Shown here piece after piece: positions 17,492 through 25,311 of a DNA stretch of 56,696 nucleotides. Position 1 is the stretch's first letter, and each line of letters opens with the position of its first letter. Source of the DNA: Gp13-AA77 sp036521995. Lineage in GTDB: Bacteria > Acidobacteriota > Terriglobia > UBA7540. Location: assembly GCA_036521995.1 (NCBI GenBank), contig DATDGR010000036.1, positions 1 through 56,696 on the forward strand, read 5' to 3'. The notes beneath the pieces were generated by a model that was given only the letters and a program-made list of their open reading frames with translations, made no database searches and was not told the DNA's origin. The position numbers were made by a program, and so were the translations under genes.

Positions 17492-18208
17492 ATGGACCTG
17501 CAGGATCGAGTGGCACTAGTGACGGGCGGAACTGGAGCGCTGGGCAGCGCGATCGTCCTCGATCTCCTGGCAAGCGGCGCCCGCGTGGCCGCGACATACA
17601 CGGTGGAGCCCGAGTGGCACCATCTCTCCAGTCGAGCCGGGGTCTCACGCTCTAGACTCAAGGGCATCCCGGCGGACTTGACCGAGGCTGATGATGTCCG
17701 GACGGCTGTGCGGTCGCTGCAGAATGTTCACGGCCGCATCGACTTCCTGCTGGCCATCGCCGGCGCCTTTGCAGCCGGCAAGATTCACGAGACCTCGGAA
17801 GCGGTCTGGGACCGCATGATGGACCTGAACCTGAAAACTCTGTTCTCCGTCTTGCGGCCCGTGATTCCGATCATGATCGAGCAGAACTTCGGCCGGATTG
17901 TGACCGTTTCAAGCGGTGCCATCTTGAGCGGTCCCGGCGCCGGCATCGCTGCCTACGCGGTATCCAAAGCTGCCGTCCGCCATCTGAGCGAAATTCTGGC
18001 AGAGGAAGTGAAGGGCTACAATATCCGCGTCCAGTGTTTGATGCCCGGCACCATGGACACCGAGGCCAATCGCCGCGCAATGCCCATGGCTGACCCCTCC
18101 CGGTGGGTGAAGACCGATGAAGTGGCGCGCGTGGTTCACAGATTGCTCCTCGACGGCGCGGATTCGCCATTGGTCGTGCCGATCCTTCAGCCTGGCACCC
18201 CAACCTAA
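17492..18208 (+). CDS. short-chain dehydrogenase/reductase
   Basis: Classical SDR of 238 residues using NAD(P)H. The Rossmann motif TGGTGALG is at 11-18, the helix-4 Asn near 113 (DLNLKT), the catalytic Ser at about 140-141 (TVSSGA), and the catalytic Tyr155 and Lys159 in YAVSK. The usual NAG motif reads AIAG, a small departure. The proline-glycine after the catalytic site (MPGTMDT) is present. It starts with a good site (CGGAGGCG) and diverges from the sugar isomerase. Substrate cannot be told. Confidence 0.92.
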   Translation: MDLQDRVALVTGGTGALGSAIVLDLLASGARVAATYTVEPEWHHLSSRAGVSRSRLKGIPADLTEADDVRTAVRSLQNVHGRIDFLLAIAGAFAAGKIHETSEAVWDRMMDLNLKTLFSVLRPVIPIMIEQNFGRIVTVSSGAILSGPGAGIAAYAVSKAAVRHLSEILAEEVKGYNIRVQCLMPGTMDTEANRRAMPMADPSRWVKTDEVARVVHRLLLDGADSPLVVPILQPGTPT

Positions 18209-18321
18209 ACCCGCGCGAGCGTGTCAAGCCTCCCGCGCAAGCCGGGGATCCGCCTCTAAGCAAGACGGGGGGCTTACCTCGTTACTTGGCCGTTTTGCCG
18301 TCGCCAGCTTAAGATGCCCTC

Positions 18322-19041
18322 ATGGCTTCTCTCGACCCAGTCGAAGCGCTGCGGCGCGTGCCTTTTTTTGCCGTGCTGCCCACCGAGGAGCTACAGACGC
18401 TCGCCCGGCACTGCGTGGTGCGGCAGCTTCCCAAGGAGGGCCTCCTCTTCGCCGAGGGCGATCCCTGCGATGGTCTGCTGATTGTGCAGTCCGGCGCAGT
18501 CAAGCTGTGCAAGATGGCCGAGAGCGGCCGCGAGCAGGTGTTGGCCGTGGAGCGCGCCGGCTCTACCGTGGCCGAACTGCCTCTATTTGACGGTGGCAAT
18601 TTTCCGGCTTCGGCCGTGGCTGTGGAAGACTCCACCCTGCTGTTCCTCCCCAAGCGTGAGTTTCTGGACCTCTGCCGCAGCCATTCCGAAGTGGCCATCG
18701 CTGTGATCCGCACGTTGGCCTCGCGTTTTCGCTATCTCACCAGCCTCGTCGAAGAGCTCTCCCTCAAGGAAGTCAGCCACCGCCTCGCCCGCTTTCTGCG
18801 CGACCGCGCGCTGCGCTTCGGGGTCCGTACCCGGCGCGGCGTGGAGTTCCCGCTCGAAGAAACCAACCAAGAGATCGGCGCTGAAATCGGCACCGTGCGT
18901 GACCTGGTCTCGCGCAACCTGCGGCGCTTCGTGGACCGCGGCATCATCAAGATGGAGCGTCGCCGCGTGATCGTCCTCGACATGGAAGAGCTTGAAGCGC
19001 AGGTGGCCGGAAGCAAGCGCGCAGTGGTGGGCGAGAGATAG
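18322..19041 (+). CDS. Crp/Fnr-family transcription regulator
   Basis: One-component regulator of 239 residues with an N-terminal cyclic-nucleotide-binding fold (about 15-130; FAEGDPCDGLLIVQSGAVKL), a dimerisation helix and a C-terminal Crp-type winged helix. The recognition segment is EIGAEIGTVRDLVSRNLRRF, followed by the wing IIKMERRRVIVLD. It lacks the N-terminal cysteine cluster of oxygen-sensing Fnr, so the ligand may be a cyclic nucleotide, NO/heme or redox state. It converges with gatA, and no obvious target gene is adjacent; the respiratory operon 6 kb away is a possible but unproven target. Confidence 0.9.
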   Translation: MASLDPVEALRRVPFFAVLPTEELQTLARHCVVRQLPKEGLLFAEGDPCDGLLIVQSGAVKLCKMAESGREQVLAVERAGSTVAELPLFDGGNFPASAVAVEDSTLLFLPKREFLDLCRSHSEVAIAVIRTLASRFRYLTSLVEELSLKEVSHRLARFLRDRALRFGVRTRRGVEFPLEETNQEIGAEIGTVRDLVSRNLRRFVDRGIIKMERRRVIVLDMEELEAQVAGSKRAVVGER

Positions 19042-19178
19042 CCGTCAACAGACTTCGAAGAAGCCGGAGCGCCGATTCCCGCTCGAGTTGGTACTGTTCC
19101 CCGGGGAGTTGTCCGCCGAGCTGGCGAATGGAAGGGCGTTTTAAAATTTGCGACTTGCGTGTGGGCTGTTCTGCCTTG

Positions 19179-20645
19179 CTAGCTGATCCCGAACCCACCC
19201 GCCTTCTCGAACGCGTACGCCACCCGGAGCAGCCGCGACTCGTCGAAGTGCCGCCCGAAGAGCTGCATGCCGACGGGCAGCGACAGCTCGCCGTGAGCGG
19301 CATCGCCTTGGGTCCGGCCGCACGGCACGCTGATGCCCGGAATGCCTACGAGATCAGCCGTGACCGTGTAGATGTCGGCCAGGTACATCTGGAGGGGGTC
19401 GTTCGCGCGCTCGCCGATCTTGAAGGCAGGCACGGGGGATGTGGGGGTGACGATCACATCCACGTCCTTGAAGGCTTCGGTGAAATCGCGCGCCAGCAGC
19501 GACCGCACTTTCTGGGCTTTCAGGTAGTAGGCGTCGTAATAGCCGGAGCTAAGCACATAGGTGCCAAGCATGATGCGCCGCTTCACTTCGGCGCCGAAGC
19601 CGGCGTCGCGCGTCTTTTCGTACATTTCGCGCAGGTCACAGTACTCCCGCGCGCGCAGGCCGTACCGAACGCCGTCGTAACGGGCCAGATTGGAGCTCGC
19701 TTCGGCGGTGGCGATGATGTAGTAGCAGGCGATGGCATAATTCGTGTGCGGCAGGCTAACGGAGACGATCCGGCAGCCAAGCTTCTGCAGCAGGTCGATC
19801 CCCTCTTGAATGTTGCCGCCGATTTCGGGGGCCAGGCCTGCGAAATACTCGCACGGCACGCCCACTCGCAGGCCGGTCACGTCCTTCTCGATCTCGGCCT
19901 CGTAGTCGGGCACAGCGGCCTCGGCTGAGGTGGAATCGTTCGGGTCGCGCCCCGCAATCACTTTCAGCACGGCCGCTACGTCGCGCACGGAGCGTCCGAA
20001 GGGGCCGATATGATCGAGCGAGGAAGCGAAGGCTACCAGGCCGAATCTCGAGACGCGGCCGTAAGTGCCCATCATGCCCACGACGCCGCAGAAGGAGGCG
20101 GGCTGGCGAATGGAGCCTCCTGTATCGGACCCGAGCGAGACGGCGGACAGGTTGGCGGCCACGGCCGCTGCTGAGCCGCCGCTTGAGCCGCCGGGCACGC
20201 GAGTAAGATCATGCGGGTTGCGCGTAGGATGAAAACCAGAGTTCTCCGTCGAGGACCCCATGGCAAATTCGTCGCAATTCGTCTTCCCCAGGACACAGGC
20301 TCCGGCGGCTTCAAGCCGGACCACGGCAGTGGCGTCGTAGGGCGCGATGAAGCGCTCGAGCATTTTGGAGCCACAGGTGGTGCGCACGCCGCGCGTCAGG
20401 ATCACGTCTTTGACGGCGGTGGGCACGCCCGCCAGGGGCCCCAGACTTTCGCCCGCCGCTATAGCCTGATCCACGTGGAGCGCTTGCGCTAGAGCCCGCT
20501 CGGGGGAGAGCGTCAGGTAGGATCGCACGTCCTGATCCACGCGTTCGATGCGCTCCAGGTACGCGCGCACCAACTCCGCCGCCGAGGCTTTCTTGCGACG
20601 CAGAAGGTCGCGAATTTCAGTGAGGGCTAAAGTGGTGAGGTCCAT
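19179..20645 (-). CDS. gatA: Asp/Glu-tRNA amidotransferase subunit A
   Basis: Glutaminase subunit of GatCAB, which converts Glu-tRNA(Gln) and/or Asp-tRNA(Asn) to the amidated forms using ammonia from glutamine. With the ATG at 20645 (488 residues) the Ser-cisSer-Lys triad falls at Lys79 (AVKDVI), Ser154 (GGSSGGS) and Ser178 (GSDTGGS), as in characterised GatA. The conserved element normally read as GLKPTYGRVSR is GMMGTYGRVSR here, a change beside the active site. It follows gatC by 32 bp in an operon with a dciA-like gene; gatB must be elsewhere. Confidence 0.96.
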   Translation of the reverse strand: MDLTTLALTEIRDLLRRKKASAAELVRAYLERIERVDQDVRSYLTLSPERALAQALHVDQAIAAGESLGPLAGVPTAVKDVILTRGVRTTCGSKMLERFIAPYDATAVVRLEAAGACVLGKTNCDEFAMGSSTENSGFHPTRNPHDLTRVPGGSSGGSAAAVAANLSAVSLGSDTGGSIRQPASFCGVVGMMGTYGRVSRFGLVAFASSLDHIGPFGRSVRDVAAVLKVIAGRDPNDSTSAEAAVPDYEAEIEKDVTGLRVGVPCEYFAGLAPEIGGNIQEGIDLLQKLGCRIVSVSLPHTNYAIACYYIIATAEASSNLARYDGVRYGLRAREYCDLREMYEKTRDAGFGAEVKRRIMLGTYVLSSGYYDAYYLKAQKVRSLLARDFTEAFKDVDVIVTPTSPVPAFKIGERANDPLQMYLADIYTVTADLVGIPGISVPCGRTQGDAAHGELSLPVGMQLFGRHFDESRLLRVAYAFEKAGGFGIS

Positions 20646-20677
20646 TGAAGCAGCCGGGGGGAGAGGCCGGTTTCTGG

Positions 20678-20980
20678 TCACTCCCGGTCGATGACCCGGG
20701 GTACCTTGAAGAGATCGTCGCCGCGCTCCGGGGCGTTGCTCAGGGCCTCATCCGGGGAGAACGTCTTGCGCGCGGAGTCGAGGCGCATGGCGAAGTCGGC
20801 GGAGCCTTGCGCCAGCACCTGGGCCATGGGCTCAACGTCCTTGATGTCGAGTTCGTTCAGCTTGGCCATGTATTCCAGAACGGAATCGAGCTGCGGCAGA
20901 AACTCGCGGACCTCTCCCTCGGTCAGCTTGAGGTGCGCGAGCTCGGCCACGTACCGGACTTCCTTCTCGGTCAGACTCAT
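20678..20980 (-). CDS. gatC: Asp/Glu-tRNA amidotransferase subunit C
   Basis: Small 100-residue subunit that wraps GatA and GatB together. The start MSLTEKEVRYVAELAHLKLT is the family's N-terminal helix pair, and the C-terminal tail FKVPRVID is the usual belt ending. Its ATG overlaps the stop codon of the upstream dciA-like gene by 4 bp (ATGA), a sign of translational coupling, and gatA begins 32 bp after its stop. Confidence 0.95.
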   Translation of the reverse strand: MSLTEKEVRYVAELAHLKLTEGEVREFLPQLDSVLEYMAKLNELDIKDVEPMAQVLAQGSADFAMRLDSARKTFSPDEALSNAPERGDDLFKVPRVIDRE

Positions 20981-21462
20981 CCGTTGACCCTAATGCACCT
21001 GGGCGGCGTACGCCCAAAATACTTGGCGAACGAGCGCGCCATGACAGCGCGGATTTCGGGGTCCAATCCGTCCAGTCCACTCACGGGACCCGTCTCAGGC
21101 CAGCCCGTGAGCTGCGGCTGGCACTCCAGGAAGATTTCCGGCCTGGTTTCAGCGTCTCCCAGCTCCGAGCCCAGATCGGGAGTGAGCCGCACCCTCACCT
21201 GCTTCACCAGCGGCCGGCCGAGCGCGCTGTTGACGGCGGCGCGTATCTCCTCACGCAATCCTCGAAGCTCGATAGCCCAGGACTCGCTGGAAGTGACGAG
21301 CGTCAGGGTGCCCTCTCTGAAGCCGAAGGGCCGCGCCTGCCCCGCCAGGCACTTCCCGGCCACACTCGGCCACAGGCCCGCCAGCACGTCGAGCACCGGC
21401 GCGCGCTCGCCTTGAACATGTTGCTTCAGAACCCGAGGCAAAATCTTGCCGACTTCCTCCAT
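20977..21462 (-). CDS. DciA-like DUF721 protein
   Basis: 161-residue protein of the DUF721 family; the characterised member DciA loads or controls the replicative helicase DnaB. The KH-like domain is visible at about residues 5-95: LPRVLKQHVQGE, LWPSVAGKCLAGQARPFGFREGTLTL, SSESWAIELRGLREEIRAAVN. The C-terminal third is less conserved. I start at the ATG at 21462; the long upstream frame is antisense to maf and is not part of it. It leads the dciA-like/gatC/gatA operon with a 4-bp overlap to gatC and diverges from maf. Confidence 0.82.
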   Translation of the reverse strand: MEEVGKILPRVLKQHVQGERAPVLDVLAGLWPSVAGKCLAGQARPFGFREGTLTLVTSSESWAIELRGLREEIRAAVNSALGRPLVKQVRVRLTPDLGSELGDAETRPEIFLECQPQLTGWPETGPVSGLDGLDPEIRAVMARSFAKYFGRTPPRCIRVNG

Positions 21463-21594
21463 GGCCGCCGTCCGTTTTTTCCTCTTGGGAACGCCAGTGT
21501 AGCATACCGATCCCAGCCGACATAGTCCGATATCGCAGACCCCTATCGCAGCTTTCCTCGCCCAAACGAAACAAGTGCGATTATGCTGGTTGCG

Positions 21595-22167
21595 ATGCGG
21601 CTCATTCTCGCTTCTAGCTCTCCTCGCCGGCAGGAACTTCTGCGCCAGGCGGGCTACGAGTTTGAAGTGCGTCCAAGCTCGGTGCCGGAGGAACACGTCG
21701 TAGGCGAGACGCCGGAGGATTTCGTGCGACGCCTGGCCACAGCGAAAGCCTTGCAGGTCGCCGCCGGGTCCCCGACGGGCAGTGTCGTGCTTGGGGCGGA
21801 CACGGTGGTGGTCGTGCGCGGCGAGATTCTCGGCAAACCTCTGGACGCCGAGGACGCATCTCGTATGCTGAGCATGCTCTCGGGCCGCGCCCATCAGGTA
21901 GTGACCGGAGTGTGTTTGGTGCGAGCCCCGGACAGGATGGTGGCGGTCAAACACGCCGCCACCCGGGTACGGTTCCGGCGGCTCGATGAGGCAGAGATCC
22001 GCGATTACGTGGCGAGCGGCGAGCCGGCCGACAAGGCGGGAGCTTACGCCATCCAGGGGCGGGCTTCCCGGTTCGTGACTCGCATCGCAGGATGCTACTT
22101 CAACGTGGTCGGCCTGCCCATCTCGCTGGTAGACGAACTACTGAGGTCAACTCGGACCGCCACCTGA
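21595..22167 (+). CDS. maf: Maf-family nucleoside triphosphate pyrophosphatase
   Basis: House-cleaning enzyme that hydrolyses non-canonical or modified NTPs such as dTTP/UTP analogues to monophosphates. The protein begins MRLILASSSPRRQELL, the family signature with the phosphate-binding SSSPRR. GADTVV and GKP follow near residues 63-76, and YAIQGRA near 145 contributes the conserved Gln/Gly region. Length is 190 residues. An ATG four codons earlier is possible, but homologues start at MRLIL. Divergent from the dciA-like operon. Confidence 0.95.
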   Translation: MRLILASSSPRRQELLRQAGYEFEVRPSSVPEEHVVGETPEDFVRRLATAKALQVAAGSPTGSVVLGADTVVVVRGEILGKPLDAEDASRMLSMLSGRAHQVVTGVCLVRAPDRMVAVKHAATRVRFRRLDEAEIRDYVASGEPADKAGAYAIQGRASRFVTRIAGCYFNVVGLPISLVDELLRSTRTAT

Positions 22168-22208
22168 CGCTTGCGGCCGTGCCGAGGGGTCCAAGGAGGA
22201 CGAATTCG

Positions 22209-22757
22209 ATGACCCAATACACCAGAATCGCGACCCCGGTTGCGGCTCTCGGTCTTCTGCTGGGCCTGGCCACCTCGGCGCTGCCGACGGGCCCGGCAGG
22301 CGCGGATCAGACAGGCCAAGCGCGCCAGACGCCCGCAGGGGACGACCCCGACACCAAGGAGTACCGGAATTTCCGGCTGAGCATGGACAACGTGGACAAG
22401 TACGTGGCGGCCTCCAAGGCGCTCGTCAAGCTCACGCATGACAATCCCGCTCTTGAGAGACAGCTGGAATCGCAGTCGGACACCACCACGATCGAGGCCG
22501 CGGTGAAGACAACGGAGAAGTACCCGGAGGTCACGGCGGCGATCAAGAATGTCGGGCTTTCCATTCGCGACTTTGTGGTGATGAGCGGGACCCTGATGGG
22601 AGCCGAGATGGCCGTGGGCATGAAGAAGCAGGGCCAGATCAAGGCTTACCCGCCGTCGGTCTCCCCCGAAAACATCGCCTTTGTGGAGCAGAATTGGGAC
22701 AAGCTCAACGCCATGATGAAGGCCGTGGCCGAGGCTGCCGGACCCCCTAATCGCTAA
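22209..22757 (+). CDS. exported protein of unknown function, 182 aa
   Basis: Unrecognised. The ATG follows AAGGAGG. A signal peptide covers residues 1-33 (MTQYTRIATPVAALGLLLGL...AGADQ). The mature part is alpha-helical and charged: EYRNFRLSMDNVDKYVAASKAL, a helix-rich centre (AVKTTEKYPEVTAAI) and NIAFVEQNWDKLNAMMKAV near the end, with no cysteines. It follows maf by about 40 bp but has its own strong translation signal. A periplasmic helical-bundle protein is the best description; function not known. Confidence 0.7.
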   Translation: MTQYTRIATPVAALGLLLGLATSALPTGPAGADQTGQARQTPAGDDPDTKEYRNFRLSMDNVDKYVAASKALVKLTHDNPALERQLESQSDTTTIEAAVKTTEKYPEVTAAIKNVGLSIRDFVVMSGTLMGAEMAVGMKKQGQIKAYPPSVSPENIAFVEQNWDKLNAMMKAVAEAAGPPNR

Positions 22758-23107
22758 CCAGGGCCTCGATCCACCGCGGCAGATCGCGGTCATCGAAGCT
22801 GCCAATTGCAAACGCGATTCCACTTCTTGTGCGTTTCTCCCCCGGATGCGGGAACGGTTCACAGAGGCTAGACGGATCGTCGACCCGAAGAGAGAAGGAC
22901 AACATCGTCTTACCCGAAGAACCGGATCGGTGCGTCTGGCCCAGGTGCAGAATTCGCCCTGCAGCGGATAGCGGCCGTCGGCTGGAGGCGATCGGACCGG
23001 AACAGGGTTGACTGTCAAAACTGCCAGTTGACCCCCAAGAACAGCCGGCGTAGGATGTCACCACAAATGGTGCCGGAAGACAGGCACCGAGAGGTGGGAG
23101 AATCACA
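22758..23107. other. intergenic region with decayed minus-strand frame and a promoter
   Basis: 350 bp. On the minus strand a frame ending at 23015 has a barrel-like C-terminus (RRLFLGVNWQF), and another ending at 22747 reads GSFDDRDLPRWIEALV. Both look like the tails of lost proteins, but neither can be extended into a complete gene. A plus-strand promoter lies at 23028-23056. Confidence 0.35.
23028..23056 (+). promoter_or_regulatory. sigma-70-like promoter of the CYTH-like/chrA operon
   Basis: TTGACC (23028-23033) and TAGGAT (23051-23056) are 17 bases apart. Transcription would start near 23063, giving a leader of about 45 nt to the GTG start at 23108. Confidence 0.5.
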
Positions 23108-24064
23108 GTGGGAAAAAAGGACAGGAAAGACAAAAAGGACAAGAAAAGCAGGAAGGGTTCGCGGCCCGAGCAGCAGAAAGAGAAGGGCAGCCCGGAGACC
23201 TATTCCGACGGCCATCCTCACGATCGAGTCCAATACCTCGAAGCCAAGCTCATTCTGAAGCCGGATCGTTTCACCTCCGTGGAGAGCTTCCGTGACTTCG
23301 GCAGGCTCGTCGAGCGCACTGCGAAGAAGCTCAAGGTTGGGTTTATCACCGACCCGAAGCTGGGCCTGAGGCCCGACGTCAGGGAAATCATCTTCGGGGA
23401 TACGCCGGACTTCCGCCTTTATAATAACGCTTTCATCTTGCGGCGGCGCATCAGCTACGTGGATGGCTTCCCGGTGGGTGATCCGGAAGTCGTCTTCAAG
23501 TTCCGTCATCCGGACGAGCAAAAGGCTGCCGCACTGGACGTACGGCCAAACATCACCGGAAAGTATCGGATCAAGTTCAAAGCGGAGGCTCTGCCGCTAA
23601 AGAATGAAATCGGCGGATACCGCATCCTGTATTCGCATAACTGCGTGTTTGGCTTAAGTCAGATGCACGAGGCCGACAGGACCTCGATGACCACTCTGTG
23701 CCGCGTATTTCCAGCGCTCGCCTCCTTGAAGAAATCGGACGACGAGAAGATCAGTTTGGTCAACGAAGGGATCGTGGAAGAGGTGCTGCTGGAGCTCGGC
23801 GAGCTCGATTTTGGCAAAGGGATCGTGGCGCGGTGCAACGTGGCGCTTTGGCGTACGCGGGGTGAGCATATGCCGCTTGTCGGAGAGTTCGCCTACCAGG
23901 CCAGGTTCGAACGGAAAGAGGATGTCCACGAAAAAGCGAAGAAGCTGTGCGAGCAGTTCTTCATTACGCTGCAGCAGGACGTGAAGGATTGGATTTCGCT
24001 CGGGACCACTAAGACCGGCATGGTCTACCGGCTGAAAGGCAATCTTCCCCAAAGCCATGAGTGA
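23108..24064 (+). CDS. CYTH-like domain protein with lysine-rich N-terminus, 318 aa
   Basis: Not a recognised named family. Residues 1-40 are almost all charged (MGKKDRKDKKDKKSRKGSRP), a disordered basic tail. From residue 42 the pattern fits a triphosphate-tunnel (CYTH-like) fold: opening strand YLEAKLIL, basic strands FILRRRISYV, VVFKFRHPDE and KYRIKFKAEAL, and a helical insert before LELGELDFGKGI. CYTH enzymes bind triphosphates or polyphosphate, so that is an inferred ligand. It starts at GTG after GGGAG, has its own promoter, and overlaps the first chromate-transporter gene by 8 bp, which implies a shared function. Confidence 0.6.
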   Translation: MGKKDRKDKKDKKSRKGSRPEQQKEKGSPETYSDGHPHDRVQYLEAKLILKPDRFTSVESFRDFGRLVERTAKKLKVGFITDPKLGLRPDVREIIFGDTPDFRLYNNAFILRRRISYVDGFPVGDPEVVFKFRHPDEQKAAALDVRPNITGKYRIKFKAEALPLKNEIGGYRILYSHNCVFGLSQMHEADRTSMTTLCRVFPALASLKKSDDEKISLVNEGIVEEVLLELGELDFGKGIVARCNVALWRTRGEHMPLVGEFAYQARFERKEDVHEKAKKLCEQFFITLQQDVKDWISLGTTKTGMVYRLKGNLPQSHE

Positions 24065-24671
24065 TCCGGCCACCGTAGCGGCCGTCCGGGGCCCATCCGA
24101 AGATGAAGCAATACCGGGCACGGTGAGCATCGCCGGGATATTCAGCGCTTTCCTGTTGATCGGGTCGACGAGCTTCGGCGGTGGGGTGGTGGCGTACCTG
24201 CGGAGCAGCCTGGTCGGCAAGCACCGCTGGGTCAACGATAAGACATTTGTCGAGTTGCTTTCCATCAGCCAGACACTTCCCGGCTTGAATGCCACCAACA
24301 TGGCGGTGCTGGTAGGCGACCGCCTGCGTGGCCTAGCGGGATCCATCGCCGCCATTCTCGGGGTCTGTCTGCCCGGCGCGCTGCTCATGTTTGGAGTGGC
24401 CATCGCGTATCACGAGCGAGGTGACCGTCCCCTGGTGACGGCGATGCTGCGCGGCGTGGCAGCTGCGGCCGTAGGACTCATTCTGGCGACCAGCGTGAAG
24501 CTCGGCCGAAAATCGCTCGCCCATCTCTACGACCTCATTTTCGTGGCGATCACGGTACTTGGAGTCAACCGGCTTCACCAGTCCGTTCCGCGCGTTCTGA
24601 TAGCGGTCGGGATCCTGGCGATCCTCTGGTATCGACCCCGCGGCGCAAAAAGGGAAGGTTCCGGACCATGA
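24057..24671 (+). CDS. chrA: chromate transporter, N-terminal half-type
   Basis: Inner-membrane protein of the CHR family, 204 residues with about six membrane segments; short-chain members work in pairs. The family signature STSFGGGVVAYLR is at about 37-49, with the second motif SQTLPGLNATNMA near 75-87. The N-terminus is a soluble stretch of about 25 residues. It overlaps the preceding CYTH-like gene by 8 bp and the next half by 4 bp (ATGA), so all three are translationally coupled. CHR proteins export chromate or related oxyanions by proton-linked antiport; true substrate unproven. Confidence 0.9.
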   Translation: MSDPATVAAVRGPSEDEAIPGTVSIAGIFSAFLLIGSTSFGGGVVAYLRSSLVGKHRWVNDKTFVELLSISQTLPGLNATNMAVLVGDRLRGLAGSIAAILGVCLPGALLMFGVAIAYHERGDRPLVTAMLRGVAAAAVGLILATSVKLGRKSLAHLYDLIFVAITVLGVNRLHQSVPRVLIAVGILAILWYRPRGAKREGSGP

Positions 24672-25195
24672 ATCAGATCCCCGCGCTGATCCGCGTGTTT
24701 GCCTATCTGTCGCTACTGACCGTGGGCGGCGGCATGGCGGCCTTTCCCGAGCTCAAGATTCTCACAGTCGACGTCCATCATTGGCTCACCTTCCCGCAGC
24801 TAATTCACCTGTATAGCGTGGGCCAGATGGCTCCGGGCCCCAACATGATGATGATCGTATCGATCGGACAGTGGGCCGCCGGGATTCCCGGATCGGTGGT
24901 GGTGGTGATCGCCTTCTTCCTGCCAACTGCCCTGCTCGCCCTCGTGGTCGGGCGCGTGTGGAACAAGCTGGAAAAATGGCCCTGGAGAGCTTCGATTCAG
25001 CGCGGACTCGCGCCTGTTTCCATCGGTCTGCTCCTCGCGGGCTGCTTCACGATGGCCAAAGGTGCGGTAACAGGCTGGATTACCGCAGTCATTACCCTGG
25101 TGGTGTTCGGGATATTGCTCCGCAGCAAGATCAATCCGGCTCTTTTGGTGCTGGGCGGTGCATTGGTCGGCCTGTTTGCGTTTGGTCTCAAGTGA
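24668..25195 (+). CDS. chrA: chromate transporter, C-terminal half-type
   Basis: Second half of a bi-domain CHR transporter split into two genes, 175 residues. The matching signature LLTVGGGMAAFPELK is at about 16-30 and the motif VGQMAPGPNMMM near 58-69. Five to six membrane helices. Two short CHR proteins of opposite membrane orientation normally assemble into the active unit, equivalent to one long ChrA. It is the last gene of the CYTH-like/chrA/chrA set; no regulator (ChrB) is present nearby. Confidence 0.9.
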   Translation: MNQIPALIRVFAYLSLLTVGGGMAAFPELKILTVDVHHWLTFPQLIHLYSVGQMAPGPNMMMIVSIGQWAAGIPGSVVVVIAFFLPTALLALVVGRVWNKLEKWPWRASIQRGLAPVSIGLLLAGCFTMAKGAVTGWITAVITLVVFGILLRSKINPALLVLGGALVGLFAFGLK

Positions 25196-25311
25196 TGGCG
25201 TTCGATGGCGTCCGGCAGGGGTCAAGAGCGGGAACATCGGCTGCGATGGGGAATTTCTCGGGAGCTAGGCGTGAGGCTTAGGGTCTCGAAATGGGATTCG
25301 GCGGTTCACGA

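Noticed and set aside
22747..23142. Minus-strand frame ending GSFDDRDLPRWIEALVSD
   Set aside because: The tail looks protein-like, but the N-terminal half is noise and no start site exists. At most it is a relic.
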